Assembly (NCBI RefSeq): GCF_003501885.1
Contig: NZ_QWFA01000013.1
Span: 3,568 to 55,094, forward strand
Reading direction: 5' to 3'
DNA length: 51,527 nt
DNA from: Streptomyces globisporus
GTDB taxonomy: Bacteria; Actinomycetota; Actinomycetes; Streptomycetales; Streptomycetaceae
Shown here: positions 32,703 through 42,974 of the stretch, piece after piece
Position numbering within the stretch: position 1 is the first letter of the stretch
How the letters are laid out: the number at the start of each line of letters is the position of its first letter
Program-made: the position numbers and the translations under genes
The notes under the pieces: generated by a model
What the model was told of the DNA's origin: nothing
The model's input: only the letters and a program-made list of their open reading frames with translations
The model's database searches: none

Positions 32703-33545
32703 TCAGGGCAGCAGCCCCGCCCGGCGCGCTGCCACCACCGCCTCCAGCCGGGTGTGCGCCCCCAGCTTCCGCATCGCGGACCGCAGATACCCCTTCACCG
32801 TCTCCGGCCGCAGCCCCAGCCGCTCGGCCGCCGCCGCGTTCGTCGCGCCCGCCGCCACACACGCCACCACGTCCACCTCGCGCGGGGCGAGGCGGACCTC
32901 CCGGGCCGTGGACGCCTTGGCCCCCGACGCCGAGGCGAGCCGCCCGCAGACCTCCAGCAGCTCGTCCCGCAGGGCCGGGTCGACGACCCTCGGGACCAGG
33001 GCGCGCAGATCGCGGTGGGCCTCGCGCACGTCCTCCCAGGCACCCGGCACCGCGTCCGGTTCGCTCACCCGCTCCCGGCCCGCCGCCAGCAACTGCCGCG
33101 CCGAGTCCCGTACCGCGAGCGACTGCTCCACATCACGGGCGGCCGCCACCACCGCGTCGAACGTCCGGTCGCCGAGCGTCACCGGCGTACGCAGCGCCCC
33201 GTACAGCACGCCCCGCACCGCGCGCCGGACGACGACGGGGACCGCGACGACCGAACGCAGGCCCTCCGCCGCCACCGCCGCGTCGTACTCATGGCTGATG
33301 TGGCGGGAGATGGCGTAGTCGGTCACCGCGCAGGGCCGGGACAGCGCGATGGCCTTGCCGCCGAGGCCGCTCCCGGCGGAGATGACGAGCCCCCGCAGCG
33401 CGCTGGTCTGCGCCCCGTTCAGCTCGGCGATCCGTGCGTGGCGCGCGTCCGACAGCAGCCCGCCGAACACCACGGGAAGTCCGCTCGTGCGGCGCAGCCT
33501 CAACAGCGCTGCCTGCATCTCCACCGCATCGACCGCTTCCGGCAC
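32703..33545 (-). CDS. LuxR family transcriptional regulator with GAF domain
   Basis: 280 aa from the GTG at 33545, which has GGAGGGG 8 bases upstream; the frame is open to 33599 but that would run into a palindrome. The GAF-like sensor occupies about residues 35-150 (LVISAGSGLGGKAIALSRPCAVTDY). The C-terminal LuxR helix-turn-helix is LAPREVDVVACVAAGATNAAAAERLGLRPETVKGYL. It is divergent from two acyl-CoA ligase genes and probably controls them in response to an aromatic or acyl ligand; this is inference from position and family habit. Confidence 0.88.
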   Translation of the reverse strand: MPEAVDAVEMQAALLRLRRTSGLPVVFGGLLSDARHARIAELNGAQTSALRGLVISAGSGLGGKAIALSRPCAVTDYAISRHISHEYDAAVAAEGLRSVVAVPVVVRRAVRGVLYGALRTPVTLGDRTFDAVVAAARDVEQSLAVRDSARQLLAAGRERVSEPDAVPGAWEDVREAHRDLRALVPRVVDPALRDELLEVCGRLASASGAKASTAREVRLAPREVDVVACVAAGATNAAAAERLGLRPETVKGYLRSAMRKLGAHTRLEAVVAARRAGLLP

Positions 33546-33575
33546 TCCGACGCCCCTCCGCCCGGTCCGCGCAGC

Positions 33576-33612
33576 CCCCCGGACGGGGGAGAGGAACACC
33601 CCCGTCCGGGGG
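33576..33612. promoter_or_regulatory. Perfect 14-bp inverted repeat in the LuxR/acyl-CoA ligase divergent promoter
   Basis: CCCCCGGACGGGGG (33576-33589) and its exact complement CCCCCGTCCGGGGG (33599-33612) with a 9-base spacer. Both arms are themselves nearly palindromic. It may be an operator for the LuxR protein, or an RNA hairpin attenuating one transcript. Confidence 0.5.
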
Positions 33613-33674
33613 TGGTGAGACCTGGGTCACTGTTTACATGATGTTAGGCGACCGGTCCGTAATGAGGAGGGCAC

Positions 33675-35351
33675 ATGTCGGCAACCAGCGCGACCGAGAC
33701 GTTCCGGGCCGCCCGGGACTTCCTGCTGGAGCACCGCGAGGACTACGAGCGGGCGTACACCGGCTTCCGCTGGCCGCGGGCGGACCACTTCAACTGGGCG
33801 CTGGACTGGTTCGACGTCATCGCCGAGAACAACGACCGGACCGCCCTGCACATCGTGGAGGAGGACGGCCGGCGCACCGAGGTGTCCTTCGCCGCGATGT
33901 CGATGCGTTCCGACCGGACCGCCAACTGGCTGAAGGCGCAGGGCGTAAGGGAGGGCGACCGCATCCTCGTGATGCTCGGCAACCAGGTCGAGCTGTGGGA
34001 GACCGCCCTCGCCGCGATGAAGCTGCGCGCCGTCGTCATCCCCGCCACCCCGCTGCTGGGCCCCGCCGACCTGCGCGACCGGGTGGAGCGCGGCCGGGTG
34101 CGCCATGTGCTGGTGCGGGACGCGGACACCGCGAAGTTCGACGAGGTCCCCGGCCGCTACACCCGGATCGCGGTCGGCGAGGAGGTGGCGGGCTGGCTGC
34201 CGTACGCCAAGGCGGCCGAGGCGCCCGCCGCGTTCACGCCCGGGCGCGAGACGGACGCGGACGAACCGCTGATGCTCTACTTCACCTCGGGCACCACCGC
34301 CAGTCCCAAGCTGGTCGAGCACACCCATGTGTCCTATCCCGTGGGTCACTTGGCGACGATGTACTGGATCGGCCTCAAGCCCGGGGACGTCCATCTGAAC
34401 ATCTCCTCGCCCGGCTGGGCCAAGCACGCCTGGTCCAACCTCTTCGCCCCGTGGACCGCCGAGGCCACCGTCTTCATCTTCAACTACACCCGCTTCGACG
34501 CGGGCCGGCTGATGGCCGAGATGGACCGCTCGGGCATCACCAGCTTCTGTGCCCCGCCCACGGTCTGGCGGATGCTCATCCAGGCGGACCTGAGTCGGCT
34601 GGACACCCCGCCGCGCGAGGTCGTCGCGGCCGGAGAGCCGCTGAACCCCGAGGTCATCGAGACGGTCCGGCGGGAGTGGGGCGTCACCATCCGGGACGGC
34701 TTCGGGCAGACCGAGACCGCCGTCCAGGTCGCCAACTCCCCGGGCCAGCCCCTCAAGACCGGCTCCATGGGCCGCCCGAGTCCCGGCTTCACCGTCGAAC
34801 TCCTCGACCCGGTGACCGGGCAGCCCGGTGCGGCGGAGGGCGAGATCGCCCTCGACCTGTCCGACCGCCCCGTCGGTCTGATGACCGGCTACCACGGCGA
34901 CCCCGACCGTACGGCCGAGGCGATGGCCGGCGGCTACTACCGCACGGGGGACATCGGTGCCCGCGACGAGGACGGCTACATCACCTACGTCGGCCGCGCC
35001 GACGACGTGTTCAAGGCATCCGACTACAAGATCTCGCCGTTCGAGCTGGAGAGTGCCCTGCTGGAGCACGAGGCGGTCGCCGAGGCCGCCGTCGTGCCTG
35101 CCCCCGACCCGCTCCGCCTCGCCGTCCCGAAGGCGTACGTCGTGCTCGCGGACGGCTGGGAGCCGGGACCGGACACCGCGAAGGTCCTCTTCGAGCACTC
35201 CCGGGCGGTCCTCGCCCCGTACAAACGCATCCGCAGGCTGGAGTTCGCGGAGCTGCCCAAGACCGTCTCGGGCAAGATCCGCCGCATCGAGCTCCGCGAA
35301 CGCACCGCTCTCGGCACCGGCGCCGAGTACGACGAGGGAGACCTGAAGTGA
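33675..35351 (+). CDS. AMP-dependent acyl-CoA synthetase (medium-chain/benzoate CoA ligase-like)
   Basis: 558 aa, with GAGGAGG upstream of the ATG. ANL-superfamily motifs are in order: P-loop LMLYFTSGTTASPK (about residue 197), HTHVSYP, the DGFGQTETAV signature, YYRTGDIGARDEDGYI, the hinge region GRADDVFKASDYKISP, and the C-terminal catalytic lysine in PKTVSGKIRRIELRE. The pattern is closest to ACSM-type medium-chain or aromatic acid CoA ligases. It activates a carboxylic acid with ATP to the acyl-CoA. Its stop overlaps the start of a second ligase (GTGA). Confidence 0.9.
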   Translation: MSATSATETFRAARDFLLEHREDYERAYTGFRWPRADHFNWALDWFDVIAENNDRTALHIVEEDGRRTEVSFAAMSMRSDRTANWLKAQGVREGDRILVMLGNQVELWETALAAMKLRAVVIPATPLLGPADLRDRVERGRVRHVLVRDADTAKFDEVPGRYTRIAVGEEVAGWLPYAKAAEAPAAFTPGRETDADEPLMLYFTSGTTASPKLVEHTHVSYPVGHLATMYWIGLKPGDVHLNISSPGWAKHAWSNLFAPWTAEATVFIFNYTRFDAGRLMAEMDRSGITSFCAPPTVWRMLIQADLSRLDTPPREVVAAGEPLNPEVIETVRREWGVTIRDGFGQTETAVQVANSPGQPLKTGSMGRPSPGFTVELLDPVTGQPGAAEGEIALDLSDRPVGLMTGYHGDPDRTAEAMAGGYYRTGDIGARDEDGYITYVGRADDVFKASDYKISPFELESALLEHEAVAEAAVVPAPDPLRLAVPKAYVVLADGWEPGPDTAKVLFEHSRAVLAPYKRIRRLEFAELPKTVSGKIRRIELRERTALGTGAEYDEGDLK

Positions 35352-36955
35352 CCCTGCTCTCGTACGCGCACGGCACCGGCGACACCGCGCTGCTCGGCGA
35401 CACCATCGGCCGCAACCTCGACCGGACGGCCGCCGCGCACGGCGACCGCGAGGCCCTCGTCGACGTGTCCTCCGGCCGGCGCTGGACGTACACGGAATTC
35501 GTCGCGGACGTCGACGAACTGGCCCGGGCCCTGATGGCGTCGGGGGTCGCGAAGGGCGACCGGGTCGGCATCTGGGCGGTCAACTGCCCCGAGTGGGTGT
35601 TCGTCCAGTACGCCACCGCCCGGATCGGGGCCGTCATGGTCACCGTCAACCCGGCCTACCGCGCCCACGAGGTGGAGTTCGTCCTGAAGCAGGCGGGCAT
35701 CTCCCTGCTGATCGCCTCGCTCGCGCACCGCACCAGCGACTACCGCGCCCTCGTCGACGAGGTCCGCGGCAACTGCCCCGACCTGCGGGCCGTCCACTAC
35801 ATCGGCGATCCGTCCTGGGCGGAGCTGACCGCCGCCGCCCCCGCCGTCACGCGCGACCAACTGGCCGCCCGCGAGGCGGAGCTCTCCTGCGACGACCCGA
35901 TCAACATCCAGTACACCTCCGGCACCACCGGCTTCCCCAAGGGGGCGACGCTCTCCCACCACAACATCCTCAACAACGGCTATTTCGTGGGGGAGACGAT
36001 CGCCTGCACCGAGGCGGACCGGGTCTGCCTTCCGGTGCCCTTCTACCACTGCTTCGGCATGGTGATGGGCAACCTCGCCTGCACCTCGCACGGCGCCTGC
36101 ATCGTCATCCCCGGCCCGTCCTTCGAACCCGCCACCGTGCTGGCCGCCGTCCAGCAGGAGCGCTGCACCTCGCTGTACGGGGTGCCCACCATGTTCATCG
36201 CCGAACTGAACCTGCCGGACTTCGCCGCGTACGACCTCTCCTCGCTGCGCACCGGGATCATGGCCGGTTCCCCCTGTCCGGCCGAGGTGATGAAGCGGGT
36301 GGTCGCCGAGATGCACATGGCCGAGGTGTCCATCTGCTACGGGATGACGGAGACGTCCCCCGTCTCCACCCAGACCCGCCGCGACGACGACCTGGAGCGC
36401 CGCACCGGCACGGTGGGCCGCGTGCTGCCGCACATCGAGGTCAAGGTCGTCGACCCGGTCACCGGTGTCACGCTGCCGCGCGGCAGCTCGGGCGAACTGC
36501 GCACCCGGGGCTACAGCGTGATGCTCGGCTACTGGGACCGGCCCGACCGCACCGCCGAGGTGATCGACGCCGGGCGGTGGATGCACACGGGCGACCTGGC
36601 GGTGATGGGCGAGGACGGTTACGTCCAGGTCGTCGGCCGGATCAAGGACATGATCATCCGGGGCGGCGAGAACGTGTACCCGAGGGAGATCGAGGAGTTC
36701 CTGCACGGCCACCCGAAGATCGCCGACGTGCAGGTGGTCGGAATCCCGGACGAGCGCTACGGCGAGGAGATCCTGGCCTGCGTCATCCCCCGGGACCCGG
36801 CCGACCCGCCCACCCTGGAGGAGCTCACCGAGCACTGCCGGGAGCGGCTCGCGCACTACAAGATCCCGCGCAGGCTGCGGATTCTGGAGACCTTCCCGAT
36901 GACGGTCAGCGGGAAGGTCCGCAAGATCGAACTGCGCGAGACGTACGCGGACTGA
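35348..36955 (+). CDS. Acyl-CoA synthetase, FadD-like (AMP-binding)
   Basis: 535 aa, starting with GTG at 35348 that overlaps the previous stop. Motifs: INIQYTSGTTGFPKGA (residue about 185), VPFYHCFGMV, CYGMTETSPVSTQ, WMHTGDLAVMGEDGYV, GRIKDMIIRGGENVYP and the terminal lysine in FPMTVSGKVRKIELRE. It matches the long/medium-chain fatty acid or short-chain acid ligase group often annotated FadD or AcsA. Co-translation with a different acyl-CoA ligase suggests use of two related acids from one source. No beta-oxidation genes follow in the operon. Confidence 0.9.
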   Translation: MTLLSYAHGTGDTALLGDTIGRNLDRTAAAHGDREALVDVSSGRRWTYTEFVADVDELARALMASGVAKGDRVGIWAVNCPEWVFVQYATARIGAVMVTVNPAYRAHEVEFVLKQAGISLLIASLAHRTSDYRALVDEVRGNCPDLRAVHYIGDPSWAELTAAAPAVTRDQLAAREAELSCDDPINIQYTSGTTGFPKGATLSHHNILNNGYFVGETIACTEADRVCLPVPFYHCFGMVMGNLACTSHGACIVIPGPSFEPATVLAAVQQERCTSLYGVPTMFIAELNLPDFAAYDLSSLRTGIMAGSPCPAEVMKRVVAEMHMAEVSICYGMTETSPVSTQTRRDDDLERRTGTVGRVLPHIEVKVVDPVTGVTLPRGSSGELRTRGYSVMLGYWDRPDRTAEVIDAGRWMHTGDLAVMGEDGYVQVVGRIKDMIIRGGENVYPREIEEFLHGHPKIADVQVVGIPDERYGEEILACVIPRDPADPPTLEELTEHCRERLAHYKIPRRLRILETFPMTVSGKVRKIELRETYAD

Positions 36956-37113
36956 AAACCTGATGTCGATCCAGGTGCGCCATGCCGGCTCCATGGCCGG
37001 CAAGGGGTGGGCCGTAGCACACGGGCAGACTTCCTCCACAGCTGCAACCACCACCGAAGCCACACCGCACTCGGCGACCACCCACCCATCACCCGGGTCA
37101 GCAACCCTGCGGG
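36956..37113. other. Short convergent gap
   Basis: Between the acyl-CoA ligase and the SpoIIE gene; only a weak GCCGG...CCGGC stem near 36983-37001 is visible. Confidence 0.4.
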
Positions 37114-38940
37114 TCAATGCACTTGGGTCCACGGCTGTGAGCTGCGGTCCGAGACCGAGGACGGCATGTTCTGTTCCGCCCAGACCACCTTGCCGGTGAC
37201 TGTGCGGGACGAACCCCATCGGCGGCACAGCATGTTGATGAGCTGAAGGCCTCGCCCGCCCTCGTCGCTGAGGCCCGCGTGCTGGATCTGGGGCAGGTCG
37301 GGGCCGGTGTCCGACACCTCCACGACGAAGCGTTCACCGCGCAGCAGCCGCAGCTCGCCGGGGCCGTTCCCGTAGCGCAGTGCGTTGCCGACCAGTTCGG
37401 AGACGACGAGCTCGGAGACGTCGGCGAGTTCCTCGAGCCCCCATGCGGCGAGCTGGCCGGTGACGAGACCACGGGCGGCCGAGGCGGCCCGGCCGTCCTG
37501 CGGCAGCTCCCACACCCGCAGGTCCCCGGCCGGGAGTGCGGCGCTCGTGGTGACGAGGAGCACCGCCTCGTCGAACCGGGCGGCGGCGGCCGGGGCGCGC
37601 TCCACCAGACCGCCCTTCTCCAGCGACCCCGGAGGCAGGCTCAGCGCCGCCGCACGCAGCCGGTCCAGCTGGGCCTCCACGTCCTCGTCCCGGGACTTGA
37701 TCAGGCCGTCCGTGTACATGACCAGGTGGGCGCCGTCCGGGACGCGCAGCCGCAGGGGGTCGTACGGAATCACGCCCGCCCCCAACGGCGCGCCGGTCGG
37801 CACCGGGACGAGGGCGGCGGCTCCCTGCCCGTCGAGGAGCAGCGGCGGCAGGTGCCCGGCGCTCGCCAGAGTGTAGGAGGAGTCGGCGGGGTCGTAGACC
37901 GCGCACAGGCAGGTCGAGACCTGCTCGTCCTCCAGGTCGCGGGTGGCCAGGTCGAGCCGCGCGAGGATCCGTTCGGGGGCCATGTCCAGGGTCATCAGCG
38001 TGCGGGCCACCGTCCGCAGGCGCCCCATGGTGGCGGCGGCGGGCAGCCCGTGCCCCATCACGTCGCCCACCATCAGGGCTGTCCGTCCGCCGGGCAGGGC
38101 CATCACGTCGTACCAGTCCCCGCCCACGCCGTGATGCGCCGCCGCGGGCGCGTACTCGGAGTGCACCCGTAGGCCCGGCGTCGCCGGGGTGACGCGCGGC
38201 AGCAGGGAGCGCTGCAACGAGACGACGTGCTCGCGCTCCCGCCCGTACAGACGCGCGTTGTCGATGAAGATTGCCGCCTTGGAGGCGAGCTGCTCCGCCA
38301 GCGCCAGGTCGGTGGTGGAGAACGGCGGGGTTCCGCGGCCGCGCACGAAATCGGCGCTGCCCAGCAGCAGCCCACGGGCGATCAGGGGCACGGCCAGGTA
38401 GCTGTGCACGCCGGCGGCACGCAACTGCGCGGCGGCGCTCGCAGTGGGCGCGACGTGGATGAAGTCGTCGTCGCGCACCCTGCTCAGGAGCACCGGCTTG
38501 CCCTGCCGGAGGACGTAACGGTGGAGCAGCGTCTCGTGCGGCTGCTCGGCGTGCACGAAGATCTCCCCCACCGGGGTCGGCTCCAGGCTGGAGAGCTCCT
38601 CGATGGCGCACAGCGCCGTGGCCCGCATCTGCGGGACGCCGGGTCCGGTCTTGTCAGAGCCCTCGTCGCCCCGCAGGACGCTCTCGAGGATGTCCACGGC
38701 CGCCCCGTCCGCGAAACCGGGCACGGTGAACTCGGCGAGTTCTCGTGCGGTGCGCTCCAGGTCCAGGGTCGTGCCGATGCGGGAGCTGGCGGAATTCAGC
38801 CAGGCGAGACGGCTGCGCGTGGTGAACCGGTCCGGCGGCAGGACGCCTCTGCTCCGGCGGAACCGTACGTTCGCGCCGACCGAGCGTTGCCCGGCGGAGC
38901 CCCGGCCGGGCAGGCGCCGTCTACCACTGCCGGCGTTCAC
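37114..38940 (-). CDS. GAF/SpoIIE phosphatase/anti-sigma ATPase fusion protein
   Basis: 608 aa from the GTG at 38940 with GGAGGCGGAAGA upstream. After an Arg-rich start, residues 30-220 form a GAF-like sensor region (AVPLIARGLLLGSADFVRG). The PP2C SpoIIE domain (about 250-465) shows GGDWYDVMALPGGRTALMVGDVMGHG, LCAVYD and the closing MYTDGLIKSRD, with the metal-binding acids. A HATPase_c domain (about 490-600) has the N-box VVSELVGNALRYG and the G-box GRGLQLINMLC. Such proteins control anti-sigma/anti-anti-sigma switching by phosphorylation state. No partner sigma factor or antagonist gene is adjacent. Confidence 0.9.
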   Translation of the reverse strand: MNAGSGRRRLPGRGSAGQRSVGANVRFRRSRGVLPPDRFTTRSRLAWLNSASSRIGTTLDLERTARELAEFTVPGFADGAAVDILESVLRGDEGSDKTGPGVPQMRATALCAIEELSSLEPTPVGEIFVHAEQPHETLLHRYVLRQGKPVLLSRVRDDDFIHVAPTASAAAQLRAAGVHSYLAVPLIARGLLLGSADFVRGRGTPPFSTTDLALAEQLASKAAIFIDNARLYGREREHVVSLQRSLLPRVTPATPGLRVHSEYAPAAAHHGVGGDWYDVMALPGGRTALMVGDVMGHGLPAAATMGRLRTVARTLMTLDMAPERILARLDLATRDLEDEQVSTCLCAVYDPADSSYTLASAGHLPPLLLDGQGAAALVPVPTGAPLGAGVIPYDPLRLRVPDGAHLVMYTDGLIKSRDEDVEAQLDRLRAAALSLPPGSLEKGGLVERAPAAAARFDEAVLLVTTSAALPAGDLRVWELPQDGRAASAARGLVTGQLAAWGLEELADVSELVVSELVGNALRYGNGPGELRLLRGERFVVEVSDTGPDLPQIQHAGLSDEGGRGLQLINMLCRRWGSSRTVTGKVVWAEQNMPSSVSDRSSQPWTQVH

Positions 38941-39241
38941 TCTTCCGCCTCCAAACAGAACTCGACGCCTCTTGGTGCCCAGTGTGCACCGGAAACGGCC
39001 TCGGCACCTCCGGATCCCCGGACGGGGATCACCTGTGCGGGACTGTGCCCCGGCGCCCGTTCCCGGCCCTACTGGTCTGGCTTCCGGATTCCGTACTGGG
39101 ACACCTGGGGTGCCGGCATCGAAGGCCCGGATGGCTGTCGACTGGTCCTCAGCACCCGCAGCCGGACCAACTCTGACCTTCGGAAGAACAGTACGGTCCT
39201 TCCCCTGGGGCGGACGTGGAAGAACAAGCTGAGCGGGCGGG
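38941..39241. other. Upstream region of the SpoIIE fusion gene
   Basis: About 300 bases without a gene. Minus-strand direct repeats GTTCTTCC lie near 39225 and 39185, the inner one forming a GGAAG...CTTCC inverted repeat with a neighbouring segment. I see no clear sigma-B or housekeeping promoter. Confidence 0.4.
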
Positions 39242-39439
39242 TCAGGCGGCTTCGATGATGTCGGGGTCGCCCCGGGTCGCCGCCGCCCACTCGATGAGCA
39301 GCACCTCGTACGTCGCCGCCTCCACCGCGGACCAGTCCGTTCCGGTGGCGTCGACGAGCGCACGGATGGCCTCGTTGGCCTGCTCGGCGGCGGGCGCGGG
39401 GCGGTCGGCGGGGTGGGAGCTGTCGGGGAGTAAAGCCAT
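39242..39439 (-). CDS. Small hypothetical protein
   Basis: 65 aa from the ATG at 39439 (GTG at 39445 also in frame). Acidic, helical in the second half (EQANEAIRALVDATGTDWSAVEAATYEVLLIEWAAA), no signal peptide. I do not recognise the family. It begins 9 bases after the stop codon of the GNAT gene on the same strand, so it is probably the second gene of that operon. Confidence 0.6.
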   Translation of the reverse strand: MALLPDSSHPADRPAPAAEQANEAIRALVDATGTDWSAVEAATYEVLLIEWAAATRGDPDIIEAA

Positions 39440-39448
39440 GCGCACAGC

Positions 39449-40078
39449 TTATCCGCCACCACTGACAGCGAGGGCTCCCGAATCGTCCGAGGCCCCCGAA
39501 GTGTCCGGAACCGGTGGGGTCTTCGTGGGCTTCGGGGCCGGCGACGGCCGGGGGACGGCCGACAGTTCGCGTCGCATGCAGACCCGGGGCCAGCGGTCGA
39601 GGCCGTGCTGGGCCTCCTCGGCGCGGATCGCTCGGAGCCCGTCGGTGAGTTCGTGCTCGGTCAGGACCCGGAAGCCGATGCGGGCGTAGTACGGGGCGTT
39701 CCACGGCACGTCGGTGAAGGTCGTCAGGGTGAGCGCCGTCATGCCCCGCCGCACGGCCAGGGCGGCGAGATGGGCGATGAGGTCCCGCCCGATACCCCGG
39801 CGGGCGGCGGCCGGGTCGACCGAGACCTGCTCGATGTGCAGGGCGTCGTCGACGGGATCGGCGAGCACATAGCCGAGCGGCCGGTCGCCGGTGGCGGAGA
39901 GGGGGTCGGTGGCCACCCAGCAACGGCCTGCCTGCCGGTAGCTCTCCAGCAGGTCGAGCGGGGGCGGATCGTCGTCGGCCACGAAGGCCATGCCCAGGGC
40001 GCGGAACGGTTCCCCTGCGGCGCGCTCGATGTCCTGCAGCAGCGGGAGATCCGAGCGTCTGGCGGAGCGGATACGCAT
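39449..40078 (-). CDS. GNAT family N-acetyltransferase
   Basis: 209 aa. The acetyl-CoA binding signature VSVDPAAARRGIGRDLIAHLAALAVRRG is clear (about residue 90), followed by YYARIGFRVL (beta-6/beta-7). The C-terminal 35 residues are Pro/Thr/Ser-rich and appear disordered. Substrate unknown. It starts an apparent two-gene operon with the small protein. Confidence 0.88.
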   Translation of the reverse strand: MRIRSARRSDLPLLQDIERAAGEPFRALGMAFVADDDPPPLDLLESYRQAGRCWVATDPLSATGDRPLGYVLADPVDDALHIEQVSVDPAAARRGIGRDLIAHLAALAVRRGMTALTLTTFTDVPWNAPYYARIGFRVLTEHELTDGLRAIRAEEAQHGLDRWPRVCMRRELSAVPRPSPAPKPTKTPPVPDTSGASDDSGALAVSGGG

Positions 40079-40160
40079 GTACTCAGTGTGCCGCGCCGGA
40101 GGCCGGACCGGTACGCGGGTGGCCGGATCCGCCTCCCCGGGCCGGGCCCGGTTCGTTCGT

Positions 40161-40871
40161 TCAGGCGCCGGTGCTCACCAGCTCGTCGGCCGGGCTGTTC
40201 ACCGGCTGCGGGGTCCCGGTCAGGTCCAGGACGAAGAGGGGGAGGCCGACGCCGTCCGCGCGGGCCCGGGCGTCGGGGGCGTACCCCGCGAGGGAGAAGA
40301 ACACCCCGGTCGCCGAGGTGCCCAGCGCGTTGAGCCAGAGGGTCTCGACCGCGCGGAGCGTCGCCGGGCGGGTGCTGGAGTCGACCCGGGCGATGACGCC
40401 GTCGCCCCGCAGATCGATGCCGGAGGCCGGGCCCGCGCCGGGCCGGCCGACGTCCCGGTAGCCGAGCCAGGTCAGGTAGAGGCCGGCCGTGCTCACCGCG
40501 TCGTGGCCCGTACGGATCGTCATCGGGCTGAATGCGGGGCGCGGGTGCGCTGCGGTGCGCGGCAGGGGGATGTGGGCCGGCGAGACCGGTGCGGCGGGGG
40601 ACCCGGCGGTGGCCACGGGGCGCACCGGTATCCGCAGGACCGTGCCGCACGGGCAGCACAGCTCGGGCTGCGGCCACTGGTCCTCCCGGGCGCAGGACGA
40701 GCAGCGGACGGTGACCCAGACGTCGTTCCAGCTGCGGTGGCCGACCCGGACCGCCGGGGCGCCGGCCAGCAGCGGCGGGGCGGTGGGCATGCCGCACGGG
40801 CAGGGGTAGGCCGGGGTGCTGTAGGCGTGGTCCCGGTTGCAGACGGGGCACCGGACCGGGACGGACTCCAC
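40161..40871 (-). CDS. Zinc-ribbon protein with a degenerate Mrr-like restriction-endonuclease fold
   Basis: 236 aa from the GTG at 40871 with GGAGG upstream. The N-terminal 75 residues hold Cys pairs typical of zinc ribbons (CPVCNRDHA, CPCG, CSSC, CCPCG). After a Pro-rich linker, the C-terminal 110 residues follow the Mrr_cat pattern: LYLTWLGYRDV, GIDLRGDGVIARV, ATGVFFSLAGYAPDARARAD and LPLFVLDLTGTPQPVN. The Asp of the usual D...QxK triad is present (GIDLRG), but the QxK is RVD, so nuclease activity is doubtful. It could recognise modified DNA or act as a structural protein. Confidence in the fold is moderate. Confidence 0.6.
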   Translation of the reverse strand: MESVPVRCPVCNRDHAYSTPAYPCPCGMPTAPPLLAGAPAVRVGHRSWNDVWVTVRCSSCAREDQWPQPELCCPCGTVLRIPVRPVATAGSPAAPVSPAHIPLPRTAAHPRPAFSPMTIRTGHDAVSTAGLYLTWLGYRDVGRPGAGPASGIDLRGDGVIARVDSSTRPATLRAVETLWLNALGTSATGVFFSLAGYAPDARARADGVGLPLFVLDLTGTPQPVNSPADELVSTGA

Positions 40872-41004
40872 GTATCTCTCCCTCCGGCACGGCCGCGCGA
40901 CCGACTCCGCTCCGTGCCTGACTCGTCACCCCATCGTCCACCAGGAGCGAGGCGCTGGGGAGGGGATCGACGTACTTCATGCGTGCGTGCGGCGGTGCGC
41001 GCCC

Positions 41005-41033
41005 TTGACTGCGATCGCCCCAGCTTCTAGATT
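41005..41033 (+). promoter_or_regulatory. Promoter of gcl
   Basis: -35 TTGACT, 17-base spacer, -10 TAGATT: close to the HrdB consensus. Transcription should start near 41040, leaving a leader of about 90 bases. Confidence 0.75.
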
Positions 41034-41056
41034 GCTTCCATATAGCAGAACTAAGT

Positions 41057-41071
41057 TTCCGTAATACGGAA
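41057..41071. promoter_or_regulatory. Palindromic operator downstream of the gcl promoter
   Basis: TTCCGTAATACGGAA, a perfect odd palindrome centred about 24 bases after the predicted transcription start. A near-identical palindrome lies at the hyi promoter (48224-48238), and the bases before it (AGCAGAA...CTAA) are also shared. The likely binder is an IclR-type AllR-like repressor, by analogy with allantoin/glyoxylate control in S. coelicolor. Confidence 0.7.
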
Positions 41072-41130
41072 TTGGTGCTCTCAGGTGGCGCGACAGAGCC
41101 CGACTCCACCAATCCCGAGCAGGAGCTTCC

Positions 41131-42915
<1,785 letters not shown>

Positions 42916-42932
42916 CCCGCCCGGCACCGAAC

Positions 42933-42974
42933 GAGGGCCCCTGGCCCGGAGATGTCTCCGGGCCAGGGGCCCTC
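42933..42974. terminator. Bidirectional terminator between gcl and the TetR gene
   Basis: GAGGGCCCCTGGCCCGGAGA pairs perfectly with its complement around a 2-base centre, and it overlaps the TetR stop codon. Flanking CACCG / CGGTG could extend it. Confidence 0.9.

Larger units (their letters stand above)
40872..41130. other. gcl promoter region
   Basis: Contains a strong promoter (41005-41033) and a palindromic operator (41057-41071), listed separately. Nothing else is recognised between 40872 and 41000. Confidence 0.6.

Noticed and set aside
33434..35347. Upstream extension of the second acyl-CoA ligase frame
   Set aside because: These bases encode the first ligase in another frame; the second gene starts at the GTGA overlap at 35348.
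36983..37001. GCCGG...CCGGC stem as terminator between convergent genes
   Set aside because: Only five base pairs; too weak to call compared with the long perfect stems elsewhere.
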